In this document: in pieces, positions 42,701 through 51,212 of the stretch
Numbering within the stretch: the first letter of the stretch is position 1
Layout: each line of letters starts with the position of its first letter
NCBI RefSeq assembly: GCF_014529705.1
Contig: NZ_JAANIH010000042.1
Span: forward strand, 1 to 64,000
Length of the DNA: 64,000 bases
Direction of reading: 5' to 3'
Origin: Bradyrhizobium campsiandrae
GTDB lineage: Bacteria; Pseudomonadota; Alphaproteobacteria; Rhizobiales; Xanthobacteraceae
Made by a program: the position numbers and the translations under genes
The notes under the pieces: generated by a model
Databases searched by the model: none
What the model saw: the letters and a program-made list of their open reading frames with translations, nothing else
Told to the model about the DNA's origin: nothing

Positions 42701-44581
42701 TTAGGCGCTGCGCGCCAATTCCGTCTCCGTGACGGCATCGAAGATTTGCTCCGACCCTGGGGGCTGCTCGTAAAACATCGGAATGAATTCCGCCATGCCC
42801 TGCGCGCGCTGAAGCAACATCTCGGTCATGGAATCGCGGTCCACGGCGGCGGAAAACAGGAAGCCCTGCCCCAACCTGCAGCCCATCGACACAAGCTGCT
42901 CGGCCTGCGCCTCAGTTTCGATACCCTCCGCGATCACCCGAATGTCGAGTTTGCGCGCAATGTCGATGATGCCCTGCACGATGGCGAGGCTGGCATCGTG
43001 GCGCTTCAGGCGAGCAACAAATGTCTGATCAATCTTGATCGCATCGACCGGAACGTTGAGGAGATGCGTAAGCGACGCGTGCCCCGTTCCGAAATCGTCA
43101 AGCGCGACGCGGATCCCGCTCGCACGCAGCCGCTCGACCACCCGATCGACATCACCGTTGCGGCAACCGATCGAGACGTTCTCGCTGACCTCGATAATGA
43201 TGTGGCTGAGCGGCACACCGACCCGGCCAAAACTCGTCTCGAGCTTGCTCAGCAAATCACCGCTGTAAAAGTCCGCAGTCGAAACGTTCACGCCGACATG
43301 CTGGAAGGGAATGCCAAGGTCGATCCAGTGGCGCACGTCCCTCGCCACGACGTCCAGCATCCTACTTGTCAGCTCAACCGCCACCCGTACGTCCGACGTC
43401 GCATCGCGAAAGCGCGCGGCGGGTACGATTTCGCCGTTCGGTTTGCGAAGCCGGCACAGCGCTTCGACACCGACGATCTCGCGCGTGTCGAGGCGCATCA
43501 CAGGCTGATAGTGCGCATCGATCCGGCCTTCCCCAAGGGCTGCCGACACATCCTTGATCGTCGCTTGCCGGTTGACGATCCGCGTGTCGATCCCCGGCCA
43601 GAACCGCACAAAGCCGCCGCGTCCTGTCTCCTTCGCGTGATACAGCGCGAAATCCGCATTCTTGTAGACCGCTTCCGCGCTCTCATCGCCTGTCGAGACA
43701 ATGGCGCCGCCGATTGTGCCCGACGGAACGATGGCGTTGCCGTCGCAGTCGGCAGGTGCGCGAATCGCCTCGAGGATTCGATGCGCCGTCTCATCCAGAT
43801 CGGCCAGGGCCTCCGGCCGCCGTATGACGACAGCGAATTCGTCGCCCCCGAGCCGAAACGTCACGTCCGGAGACACGGCCGCGGCAATCCGCGCGCTCGC
43901 GGTCTGCAGAAGTCCATCACCGGCGCGATGGCCGAACGTATCGTTGACGATCTTGAGGTTGTCGAGGTCGACGACGAACAGACCCCACGATCCCGGATCA
44001 TCGCACGCGAGGCTCTTGAGGGCGATGTTGAAGGCGGCCCGATTTGGGAGAGCGGTCAGCGCATCGACGCTTGCGCGCCGCTCGCGCTCCAAAGCCCGCT
44101 CGTGACGCCGCATGGCGATCGCACACAAATCCACGCAGCTCGCGAACACAGCCAGCTCATCGTCGCAGGGACCGCGAGCCTCCGGGAAGAACACCGCCAG
44201 CGCACCGATGGGCTCACCGTCATCAATCACTGGCGCCGACCAGCAGGCCTTGAGGCCGAGGCTCGTCGGGAAAGCGCAATATCTCGTCCATTTCGGATCA
44301 GCCGAGATATCGGTTACCAAGACCGGCTTTCGCGTGTAAGCCGCGACACCGCATGATCCGACCTCCGGGCCGATCATGACGCCTTCCATGCGAGCACAAT
44401 ATTCAGGGGCCAAACTGGGAGCGGCCAACGGGTGCAACAAACCGGCGCGGCACACATTGACCACGCTGCAGATGGCGCCGGGTGACGCTTTTTCCACTTC
44501 AAGGCAAATCTGTGCGGCCGTCTCGGTAAGCGAGGCGCCGCCGGCAATAAGCCTTAAGATGCGATTTTCAATCCCTTGCAA
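42701..44581 (-). CDS. GAF-GGDEF-EAL cyclic-di-GMP enzyme
   Basis: A 626-aa soluble protein. The GAF sensor is at about 15-160 (GPEVGSCGVAAYTRKPVLVT). The GGDEF domain is at about 170-325 with intact RLGGDEFAV (G245-F249); no RxxD inhibitory site precedes it. The EAL domain is at about 340-590 with VGVEALCRL, NVS, EVSENV, DDFGTG and AEGIET, the metal and catalytic set. It may both make and degrade c-di-GMP. It is 149 bases upstream of luxI on the same strand, suggesting linked control of adhesion or transfer. Confidence 0.93.
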   Translation of the reverse strand: MQGIENRILRLIAGGASLTETAAQICLEVEKASPGAICSVVNVCRAGLLHPLAAPSLAPEYCARMEGVMIGPEVGSCGVAAYTRKPVLVTDISADPKWTRYCAFPTSLGLKACWSAPVIDDGEPIGALAVFFPEARGPCDDELAVFASCVDLCAIAMRRHERALERERRASVDALTALPNRAAFNIALKSLACDDPGSWGLFVVDLDNLKIVNDTFGHRAGDGLLQTASARIAAAVSPDVTFRLGGDEFAVVIRRPEALADLDETAHRILEAIRAPADCDGNAIVPSGTIGGAIVSTGDESAEAVYKNADFALYHAKETGRGGFVRFWPGIDTRIVNRQATIKDVSAALGEGRIDAHYQPVMRLDTREIVGVEALCRLRKPNGEIVPAARFRDATSDVRVAVELTSRMLDVVARDVRHWIDLGIPFQHVGVNVSTADFYSGDLLSKLETSFGRVGVPLSHIIIEVSENVSIGCRNGDVDRVVERLRASGIRVALDDFGTGHASLTHLLNVPVDAIKIDQTFVARLKRHDASLAIVQGIIDIARKLDIRVIAEGIETEAQAEQLVSMGCRLGQGFLFSAAVDRDSMTEMLLQRAQGMAEFIPMFYEQPPGSEQIFDAVTETELARSA

Positions 44582-44762
44582 GAGCAGGTGGCCGCCTTAG
44601 CCGCAATTGATTCGTTTAATTCTTTGCGATCCTTGTAATTTCTCTGGGTTAAATTGCCGTGAGCCGCGTCTCTAGAATTTGAACGTGTTTGCGAGCCTCT
44701 ACAAAGCTTAGTTAACTGATCTTCTATTGAGGAAACAGCAACATGGTCGGCCCTTCGAGGTT

Positions 44763-45227
44763 TCAGTGGCCGCGCTGCTTCGGGCACCAGGTCTCATCCT
44801 CGCGCGGAATGGCGACGTCCTTTCTTGTCGGGAAGTAACCAAGGACATTGCAAAGATCGCGATAGACGATCCGCCGGCGTTCTTTCTCCGCTTCAGCCAG
44901 GTCCTGCTGTTCCTGGTGTTCTGCGCTGGAAATCCCATCCGGCCGACATCGCGGACAGGTCGCCATGTGAATCACGCGTTCCCACGCGACAAGGGCATCC
45001 ACGTAAGCCTTGTGGGCCTCGACGGCTCTTCCTTCGAGCTTTTTCCACGGTAACTCTCGATCGTCCGCCAACCCGTCCTCTCCCCCGGGAAAACGTCCGC
45101 GGTACGCCCCCGCAAACGAACTCTCTCTGACTCTTGGTGATCGGGGAGTTGGAAAACCGCTGTTAGACGGCCCCGTGGCCTTTAGTTCGGGTGAACCTGT
45201 TGCATACGCCACAGGCTCCCCGACCAT
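44763..45227 (-). CDS. Small protein of unknown function with leader inside a long inverted repeat
   Basis: A 154-aa frame. The C-terminal two thirds look coding (EGRAVEAHKAYVDALVAWER, then CPRCRPDG, and ERRRIVYRDLCNVLGY), with a CxxC and a charged helix. The N-terminal part reads MVGEPVAYATGSPELKATG then SNSGFPTPRSP, a style seen in short P4-satellite and Ash/Icd-like leader proteins, but that link is weak. The start is uncertain. The inverted repeat at 45143-45291 spans its 5-prime end. Confidence 0.45.
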   Translation of the reverse strand: MVGEPVAYATGSPELKATGPSNSGFPTPRSPRVRESSFAGAYRGRFPGGEDGLADDRELPWKKLEGRAVEAHKAYVDALVAWERVIHMATCPRCRPDGISSAEHQEQQDLAEAEKERRRIVYRDLCNVLGYFPTRKDVAIPREDETWCPKQRGH

Positions 45228-45291
45228 AAGGTCAAGGAGTGCGGCGCCGTAACGGCCGACGCCAACCGCTAACAGGGGTTTTCCAAGCCCC
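45143..45291. repeat. Long-distance inverted repeat around the 5-prime end of the small gene
   Basis: TTGGAAAACCGCTGTTAG (45149-45166) recurs as the reverse complement of CTAACAGGGGTTTTCCAA (45269-45286), with 17 of 18 bases matching and GGGG blocks just outside. The arms are about 100 bases apart. It could fold a large RNA hairpin or be a DNA site such as a nicking or recombination site. Confidence 0.6.
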
Positions 45292-45724
45292 AGGGCAGCG
45301 CGTACTGCCCCGCACGACTCATAACCGCTCGTTCGCTCGGCTTCTAGATGCTTTCGATAAATCGTGACTTACCAATCGCCTAGCAGGCACTTCGGGTAGG
45401 CGTAGGATGGAGCGTCTCCCCTCTGGGGCCGGGCTGGCGGCTGAGCTGAAGCCCCTGCCGGGTCTTCCCCCTTCCGGGCAGCCATCCCTGACGCACGCCT
45501 GCGGCGGCCGGCGAAAGGGAGTGGCAAGCGGTGCCGCTGGCGCCTCGCCGGACGCAAGGGAGGCTTCGCCGCGCCGATCGTCCAATGTCTTGGATCTCTT
45601 GTCAGCGCGCCCTTGCATCCGGCAGGCTTCGCGGCCTGCCGGTTGTGTCCTGCAAGGTGCGGGATGAGGAAAATCAACCGAAGAAAGGGCGAGCGCGCGC
45701 CTGCGGCGCGCCTCGGGAGAAGGA
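45292..45724. other. GC-rich leader of the Toprim gene with nested hairpin
   Basis: No convincing gene. At 45611-45657 CCTTGCA...TGCAAGG encloses CCGGCAGG-CTTCGCGG-CCTGCCGG (45619-45642), a strong nested stem. GAGAAGGA precedes ATG 45725. Similar GC-rich hairpin leaders precede later genes of this module. Confidence 0.5.
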
Positions 45725-46654
45725 ATGGAGAAGCACGAAATCGAAACCCTGCGCGAGAAGGTGACCTGCGCAATCGTCCTCGAGGCCGCCGGCTGGAAGG
45801 TCGATCTGAAGGAGAGCACCCGCCGCGCCGTGAAGTTCAGGCGCGGCGAGGGCGAAATTATCATCGTGATCCATGACGGGCGTGGCTGGTTCGATCCGCT
45901 CTCCCCGAAGAAAGGCGACATCTTCGATCTCGCCGAGCATCTCGGCGCTGACGGCTTCGTCGCCGCCTGCGATCAGCTCGCCGGCCTCGTTGGGTTCGTC
46001 CCAAGCCAGCCTGCCTGGACACGGCCGGCGCGCCCGGTGCCAGCCGCCTCGATTTCCGAGCGTTGGCAGCGGCGAGTGAAGCCCCGGCCCGGCTCGGCGA
46101 CCTGGCGCTATCTCACCTCGGAGCGCGCGCTGCCCGACGATGTCGTTGCCCATGCAACCGCGGCCGACTGCCTGCGGGAAGGCCCGCACGGCAGCATGTG
46201 GGCCGCCCACCGCTCGGCCAACGGCGCCCTCACGGGATGGGAGGAACGCGGGTCGGCCTGGCGCGGCTTCGCCACTGACGGCGCCAAGGAGCTTTTCCGC
46301 CTCGGACCGGCGAGCGCCGAGCGGATCTGCGTCACCGAGGCGGCGATCGACGCGATGAGCCTTGCTGCGATCGAGGTCCTGCGCGCCGATACGCTCTATG
46401 TCAGCACCGGCGGCGGCTGGTCGCCCCTGACCGACGACGCGCTTCGCCGGATCGCCGCGCGAGGCGACGTCACCCTTGTCGCCGCAACCGACAACAATCG
46501 GCAAGGCGACATCTACGCCGAGCGCATCCGTGCGATCGCCGCGGAGACCGGCGCCGGCTACGTCCGGTCGCGGCCGCGAGCGGATGATTGGAATGAAGAC
46601 CTGAAAACCTTGTTGGCGCGCTTCTCAGCGCACCGGCTTGCAGCCCTTGCATAA
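45725..46654 (+). CDS. Toprim-domain primase-like protein (DUF3991-type)
   Basis: A 309-aa protein. The N-terminal domain (1-95) contains the zinc-less VLEAAGWKVD, then KGDIFDLAEHLG, as in plasmid primase/TraC-like proteins. The Toprim core is at about 195-290: ERICVTEAAIDAMSLAAI (catalytic Glu) and LVAATDNNRQGDIYAERI (D-x-N in place of D-x-D). Such proteins may prime or protect transferred DNA. It is first gene of the maintenance module. Confidence 0.85.
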   Translation: MEKHEIETLREKVTCAIVLEAAGWKVDLKESTRRAVKFRRGEGEIIIVIHDGRGWFDPLSPKKGDIFDLAEHLGADGFVAACDQLAGLVGFVPSQPAWTRPARPVPAASISERWQRRVKPRPGSATWRYLTSERALPDDVVAHATAADCLREGPHGSMWAAHRSANGALTGWEERGSAWRGFATDGAKELFRLGPASAERICVTEAAIDAMSLAAIEVLRADTLYVSTGGGWSPLTDDALRRIAARGDVTLVAATDNNRQGDIYAERIRAIAAETGAGYVRSRPRADDWNEDLKTLLARFSAHRLAALA

Positions 46655-46682
46655 AGCGATCGGAGTTTTCGAGCGTCGTGCT

Positions 46683-47588
46683 TTAGGTGCTGAATAGGGC
46701 ACGGTTGCCCAACAGGAATTCTTTGAGGGTGATCGGTTTCACGCCGCTTGCGTTGAAGACTTCGTCGGTTACCTGGCCGAACGACACCTTCGTTTTTCCG
46801 AACGCTTGCGCGAGCACGGACGCGTGCTTTACCAGCCGCGCATTTCCAAAAGGATGCTTGCTCAGTCTGTCCGCCCACGCCTCGATCGAAATATTGCTTT
46901 CGTATCGGACAGGTGTTTCGAACACATCGGATACGATCGCGGCCACCTGACGAAAAGTCAGCGCTTCGGGCCCGGTTACATAACGGGTCGTCCCCACGTA
47001 GGCGTCCGGATTTTGCAGCACTGATGCAGCAAACCGCGCAATGTCCTCGCCCGCCACCCATGAGAGCGGTGTGTCGCCATCGCCGAACGGTGCTTCCAGC
47101 AATCCACGCGCGACCATGTCCGATCCCGCGAGGAATTCGAGGTTTTCATAGAAGAAACCGCCCATGAGATGCGCGACGTTCAGGCCAGCCATGTCGAACA
47201 TCTGCGAGGCCAGCCAATGCTCCCTCGCCTCGTCGCTCGGACTGCCCTCCCGCGCCGGAATCAGCGACAGATCGACGAGTATCCGCAGTTTGGCATCGCG
47301 AGCGGCGATTGCCATATTGATCGCCGCCTCGAGCAGACCCGGACGCATCGGATAGCAAAAGAGCGCGCGATCGACATCTTTCAGGGCATCGCGCAGACTC
47401 TGAAGGTTCATGAAGTCACCGACAACGGTCTCGATGCCAAGTTTGTCGAGCGCCTCGCTTCTGTGATCGCGGGTGCGAACCAGTGCCCGAACGGTTGCTC
47501 CTGCCTCCCGCAGGAATCGCGCGGTATAGCCGCCGACGCCTCCGTGCAAGCCGGTCGCTCCGGTGACAAGTATCGTGGCTTTGGACAT
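46683..47588 (-). CDS. NmrA-like NAD(P)-binding protein
   Basis: A 301-aa atypical SDR with Rossmann motif ILVTGATGLHGGVGGYTARFL (about 5-25) and DFMNLQSLRDALKDVD. The active-site Tyr-x3-Lys of classical SDRs is not apparent, as in NmrA/redox-sensor proteins or isoflavone-reductase types. It lies downstream of an enoyl-CoA hydratase and an HxlR regulator in one minus-strand operon, an inserted cargo set within plus-strand element genes. Confidence 0.87.
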   Translation of the reverse strand: MSKATILVTGATGLHGGVGGYTARFLREAGATVRALVRTRDHRSEALDKLGIETVVGDFMNLQSLRDALKDVDRALFCYPMRPGLLEAAINMAIAARDAKLRILVDLSLIPAREGSPSDEAREHWLASQMFDMAGLNVAHLMGGFFYENLEFLAGSDMVARGLLEAPFGDGDTPLSWVAGEDIARFAASVLQNPDAYVGTTRYVTGPEALTFRQVAAIVSDVFETPVRYESNISIEAWADRLSKHPFGNARLVKHASVLAQAFGKTKVSFGQVTDEVFNASGVKPITLKEFLLGNRALFST

Positions 47589-47591
47589 GGA

Positions 47592-48458
47592 TTACTCTTT
47601 CACAGTTGTTCGCTGGCGGGGGATTGCCGGGTAGTCGACATCGAGCAGGTCACGATAGGATGCCTTCGCCCGTTTCCGCGCAGCGGCGACACTCCGCTGC
47701 ACATCCTCTGGCATGAACATTCCGGTGTTCCACGCTGCGGTGTAGCGCAGGCCGTCCTCGATCCGTCGACGGTCGAAATCATTCAGAATTTCTTTGGTGC
47801 CCCAGATGGCAAGTGGCGATTTGCTCGCGATGTCGTCAGCCAACGCCCTTGCTGCCGCAACCGTGCCATCGGCATCAGTTGCCATCGCATTGGCGAACCC
47901 GAAACGGTGCGCCTCCTCGGCAGGCATCCTGCGCCCCGTCATCGCTAGCTCCCGCACGATGCCAGGCGGTATCAGCGCGGACAGCCGCTGCAGTACCCCC
48001 AGGTCGGCGACCATGCCCATCTGGATTTCCTGAATGCTGAAGTAGGCGCCCGTCGCGGCCAGACGCAGGTCACAAGCACAGACGAGATCGAGCGCGCCGC
48101 CGATGCAGGCACCATGTATCGCAGCAATGATCGGAAATCGCGCCTGCTCCATGGCGGACATCACTTCGTGCATTCGAAGTAACATCAGCCGCAAACTTGC
48201 CCGAAATCGACCGGGCTCGACATCATCATCTCCACCGAGAAAACGTTCCAGCAACTCCACGTCGATGCCTGACGAGAAGTTCGCGCCCTCCCCGCGAATG
48301 ATCGCCGCCCTTACGGTGCCGGCCTGATCAAGCTCCCGAATTGCTTCGGGGAAACGGGTCCAGAAATCTTCAGTAAGCGAGTTCGCCGCCTGCGGACGAC
48401 ACAGCACGATCTCCGCGATCGGTCCTTCACGATAGACGGTAAAACCTGGCTCACTCAT
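47592..48458 (-). CDS. Enoyl-CoA hydratase/isomerase (crotonase family)
   Basis: A 288-aa crotonase-fold protein. Landmarks are IVLCRPQAANSLTEDF, GEGANFSSGIDVELL (CoA/oxyanion loop), IIAAIHGACIGGALDLVCAC and ELAMTGRRMPAEEAHRFGF. It acts on an acyl-CoA; the catalytic acidic residue pattern is not classic, so hydratase versus isomerase is open. It is co-transcribed with the NmrA-like gene (3-base gap). Confidence 0.9.
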   Translation of the reverse strand: MSEPGFTVYREGPIAEIVLCRPQAANSLTEDFWTRFPEAIRELDQAGTVRAAIIRGEGANFSSGIDVELLERFLGGDDDVEPGRFRASLRLMLLRMHEVMSAMEQARFPIIAAIHGACIGGALDLVCACDLRLAATGAYFSIQEIQMGMVADLGVLQRLSALIPPGIVRELAMTGRRMPAEEAHRFGFANAMATDADGTVAAARALADDIASKSPLAIWGTKEILNDFDRRRIEDGLRYTAAWNTGMFMPEDVQRSVAAARKRAKASYRDLLDVDYPAIPRQRTTVKE

Positions 48459-48473
48459 TGGGCTGCTCTTCGG

Positions 48474-48959
48474 TCACTTGGACGCAGCAGTCAGCATGCG
48501 TGCACGATAGCGCTGCATCGCAGGACTTGGCTCTCGCGTCAGGTTTGCCGGCGAGACGAACTCACCGCACTCGGAACAGGCAAGACGCGGTGCGGTTACA
48601 CATCCACATCCGACGTGTCGTGTAACCTGCGGCGGTCCTTTACCGTCCGACAGCCATTTGTCGCCGAATACGATGATAGTGCTGATGATCGGATGTAGAT
48701 CGCGTCCCATCTCCGTCATCACATATTCAGAACCGCGCCCCTTGTCCTTGGCACGGGTCTCGAAAATGCCGGCCTCCACCAGTCGCTTCAGCCGTTCGGA
48801 GATCACTTGGGGTGTCGCGCCGGTATAGGCGACGAATTCGTCGAAAAGTGTCGTCCCCGCGAACGCTTCACGCACGACCAGCATGGTCCATCGATCTCCC
48901 AGGATGCTCATCGTTCTCGCGACCGAACAAATCTGATCCCCCACCTGGTCCCAATTCAC
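48474..48959 (-). CDS. HxlR-family transcriptional regulator
   Basis: About 161 aa. The HxlR winged helix is at about 10-100: CSVARTMSILGDRWTMLVVR, FDEFVAYTGATPQVISERLK, and YVMTEMGRDLHPIISTIIVF. The C-terminal tail has a Cys cluster (HVGCGCVTAPRLACSECGEF), suggesting redox or zinc sensing. GTG 48959 with AGGAG 7 bases upstream is preferred; the longer GTG at 49013 would put the operator repeats inside the gene. It heads the cargo operon. Confidence 0.88.
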   Translation of the reverse strand: MNWDQVGDQICSVARTMSILGDRWTMLVVREAFAGTTLFDEFVAYTGATPQVISERLKRLVEAGIFETRAKDKGRGSEYVMTEMGRDLHPIISTIIVFGDKWLSDGKGPPQVTRHVGCGCVTAPRLACSECGEFVSPANLTREPSPAMQRYRARMLTAASK

Positions 48960-48989
48960 TGGCGCTCTCCTGTAGAGAGGCACCAGACC

Positions 48990-49033
48990 AGATATGAAAA
49001 TCATAGTCAACACAAGATATGAAAATCATAGTC
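48990..49033 (-). promoter_or_regulatory. Tandem palindromic operators and promoter of the HxlR operon
   Basis: AGATATGAAAATCATAGTC occurs twice exactly (48990-49008 and 49015-49033), spaced 25 bases. Each contains the perfect dyad TATGA-AAA-TCATA. They lie 31-74 bases upstream of the HxlR start, and on the minus strand TTGACT and TATGAT promoter-like hexamers overlap them. Autoregulation by HxlR is the natural inference. Confidence 0.65.
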
Positions 49034-49130
49034 CGCCTGCATCGACGGCCAATGGGTCGCCAATGGCTGCACGCCGTCCTCGGTCCTCGCGGAGGAAAAA
49101 AGGGAGAAGGAAGGAGAATGAGGGTCCGGC

Positions 49131-49208
49131 TGCCGCATGCCCGGCCGGCGCGTCAAGGGAGGCTTCGCCCGCTTCGCGGCCCTTGACCCTGCGGACCGGA
49201 GAGGCGGC
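49131..49208 (+). repeat. 78-bp leader repeat, copy 1
   Basis: Matches copy 2 (49930-50007) at 76 of 78 positions. Contains GTCAAGGG (49152-49159) and CCCTTGAC (49180-49187) as inverted arms around a GCTTCGC-rich loop. A further stem GGTGTTT-GA-AAACACC follows at 49217-49232. It lies 42 bases before the next start codon. Confidence 0.8.
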
Positions 49209-49249
49209 CGCCCGGCGGTGTTTGAAAACACCAATGGGAAGGACGAACC

Positions 49250-49927
49250 ATGCCGCTATTTACGATCGAGACCACCTATCGCCTGCCGGTCTACCGCCAC
49301 CGCGCCTATGAAGCCGATAGCCTCGAGGCTGCTTGCCGCCTTGCTGTCGACGATGAAGGCTGGGGCGATGCCGAAGAGGACGTCGATTCTTCGGGCGAAA
49401 CCTATGTCACCGGCGCCTGGGACGGGCGCGACTGCGCTTACAGCGGTCCGTCGCTGGCCGTGCCGTCGCATTTCGACGAGACCGTGCAGCGCAAGGCGGA
49501 TCATTTCGAGATCCTGCTCGGCCTGCTCAAGGTCCTCCGCGGCGCGGGTGACGGAAAGCACTGCGCCTATTGGATCGGCCGTGCCGGTTCGGCCATCGCC
49601 AAGGCGGAAGCGATCCTTGCCGGTGCGCGTGATCCCGCTTCTGACGCACCGATGCCGCGGCCGCATATCCTCCTGTCCTTCGATGAGAGCGAGGTGCGTT
49701 CGACGATCGGGGAGATCATCGCCGGCGACGAGACCCTCGCGATCTTCTCGGCGGATTCGATCGGTGACGACGACATCCATACCGCCTGCGTGGCGGCCGT
49801 CGCAGCAGCCGACTTCGCGGAAGAGAGAGGATCGGTCCTGTTCAAAACGGCCATCGCTGCGATTCGCTCGGTTTGGAGAGCGCCGGATTGGGGAGAAAGA
49901 CGAAGGGAGATGGGAAAGGAGGAATGA
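49250..49927 (+). CDS. Conserved element protein of unknown function
   Basis: A 225-aa soluble acidic protein starting MPLFTIETTYRLPVYRHRAYEA, with SLEAACRLAVDDEGWGDAEE and a C-terminal helical part. The N-terminal 55 residues look like a small alpha/beta domain common in plasmid-borne proteins; the family was not identified. It is preceded by copy 1 of the 78-bp leader repeat, and copy 2 starts 2 bases after its stop. Confidence 0.75.
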   Translation: MPLFTIETTYRLPVYRHRAYEADSLEAACRLAVDDEGWGDAEEDVDSSGETYVTGAWDGRDCAYSGPSLAVPSHFDETVQRKADHFEILLGLLKVLRGAGDGKHCAYWIGRAGSAIAKAEAILAGARDPASDAPMPRPHILLSFDESEVRSTIGEIIAGDETLAIFSADSIGDDDIHTACVAAVAAADFAEERGSVLFKTAIAAIRSVWRAPDWGERRREMGKEE

Positions 49928-49929
49928 CG

Positions 49930-50007
49930 TGCCGCATGCCCGGCCGGCGCGTCAAGGGAGGCTTCGCCCGCTTCGCGGCCCTTGACCCGCCGGACCGGAG
50001 AGGCGGC
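49930..50007 (+). repeat. 78-bp leader repeat, copy 2
   Basis: Second copy of the repeat, with the same stem (GTCAAGGG 49951-49958; CCCTTGAC 49979-49986). Only two adjacent bases differ from copy 1. It precedes the DUF1419 gene by about 90 bases, so both copies sit in equivalent places ahead of a gene. Confidence 0.8.
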
Positions 50008-50096
50008 GGCGAAGGAGGGGTCAGAAGGGCTGAAGAGGATGGCGAACCGGAAGGGTGAGCCGCGCTCCGGCCCGACGAGGCTGAAAGGAGCCCACC

Positions 50097-50699
50097 ATGA
50101 CCCCCTCTTCGATCCGCAAGGTCTATCAAGGCCCCGCCGACCGCCGGCAGATGTTCCGCATGTTCGATCGGCACAAGGAGCGACCGAACCGCACGGACGA
50201 CGACGCGACCGCGCTCTACGCGGGCGAGTGGTTCGAGATCGGCGCAGCCGAGCATGACTACATGTTCGAGATCCTGCCGCCATTGTGGATGCGCGGCGAT
50301 ATGTTCGCCATGCGCGAATTCCTCACCGGCAGCGTCACGAGCGTGTTCTTCGAGCTGAAGATCGACGGCCGCGTCCGCTATTTTCACGGCTATTGCGACC
50401 TCGGCGACCGGCAGTCGGCCGAGCGGATGCGCGCCGCGATCGTCGAGCGCGAGTCACGTCCGGTCCGCGCCATGACGCGGGAGGAGCGCATCGAGCACAT
50501 CTGGTCGAGCACCCACGATCCCTATCGCGGCTATGCCGACTGGCGCTTTCCCGCCGCAGAGCGCGGCAAGCGCATCGTGATCGTCTACGGCCAGGATCGA
50601 AGCCATGATTTCAGGCTGCTCGACCGGCTGACCGACGCGGATATCGCGGTGAAGCTGCCGGTGCATCTGCGCTACATGCCCGACGCGATCGCGGCATAG
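50097..50699 (+). CDS. DUF1419 protein
   Basis: A 200-aa protein with the DUF1419 core RKVYQGPADRRQMFRMFDRH, LYAGEWFEIGAAEHDYMFEI, LPPLWMRGDMFAMREFLTGS and TREERIEHIWSSTHDPYRGY. The family is confined mostly to rhizobial plasmids and islands; function unknown. AAAGGAG precedes the ATG. The next gene follows after 8 bases. Confidence 0.85.
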   Translation: MTPSSIRKVYQGPADRRQMFRMFDRHKERPNRTDDDATALYAGEWFEIGAAEHDYMFEILPPLWMRGDMFAMREFLTGSVTSVFFELKIDGRVRYFHGYCDLGDRQSAERMRAAIVERESRPVRAMTREERIEHIWSSTHDPYRGYADWRFPAAERGKRIVIVYGQDRSHDFRLLDRLTDADIAVKLPVHLRYMPDAIAA

Positions 50700-50707
50700 G
50701 TGCCGCG

Positions 50708-51106
50708 ATGTTCACCTTCTCCGTGACGGCGATCCATGCCGTGATCACGCGCGGGCGGATCGACGCCCGCATGAATGGCGGCTTCCGGAACCCGCACTAC
50801 GGCCTGGCGCCCGGCAAGGACGAGAAGCCCGGCGTCTGGCTGGTGGGCGACGAAGGCGTCTACATCATGTCCAACGGCAAGCTCGCCGATGGGCAACGCT
50901 CCCTCGTCATCTATGCCGAGGAATGCGATCCGAAGGTCAATCCCGATTACTGGCACTACAAGCGCCAGTATTTCGGCGGCGATGACGGCATCGACTTCCT
51001 CGACGCCGAACTACTCGTGCGGTCGATCGAGGCACTTGCCTCGGCCACCCACCTCACGATCGCGATGACCGACGACAGCATATCGATCACGCCGATCCGC
51101 CGCTGA
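50708..51106 (+). CDS. DUF3085 protein
   Basis: A 132-aa protein with DUF3085 landmarks: GFRNPHYGLAPGKDEKPGVWL, GDEGVYIMSNGKLADGQR, LVIYAEECDP and GGDDGIDFLDAELL. Function unknown; it is a regular neighbour of DUF1419 in alphaproteobacterial mobile elements, supporting the module assignment. Confidence 0.85.
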   Translation: MFTFSVTAIHAVITRGRIDARMNGGFRNPHYGLAPGKDEKPGVWLVGDEGVYIMSNGKLADGQRSLVIYAEECDPKVNPDYWHYKRQYFGGDDGIDFLDAELLVRSIEALASATHLTIAMTDDSISITPIRR

Positions 51107-51212
51107 CCGCTCGGGCCACGCGGCCCGTTCCCTCAACCTCTCGCGACCATCGCGCCAGCCGGAATCCCCGGCGGGATCGATGGCGCGCGCCTTCAACACA
51201 GGAGACATTAAG

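Noticed and set aside
42629..44356. Plus-strand open frame of 575 codons
   Set aside because: It is antisense to intact GAF-GGDEF-EAL coding sequence with all catalytic motifs.
45162..45291. Possible integron attC site (GTTAGAC and CTAAC near the inverted repeat)
   Set aside because: The core sites are in the wrong order for attC, the other half does not fit RYYYAAC, and there is no integrase or cassette gene.
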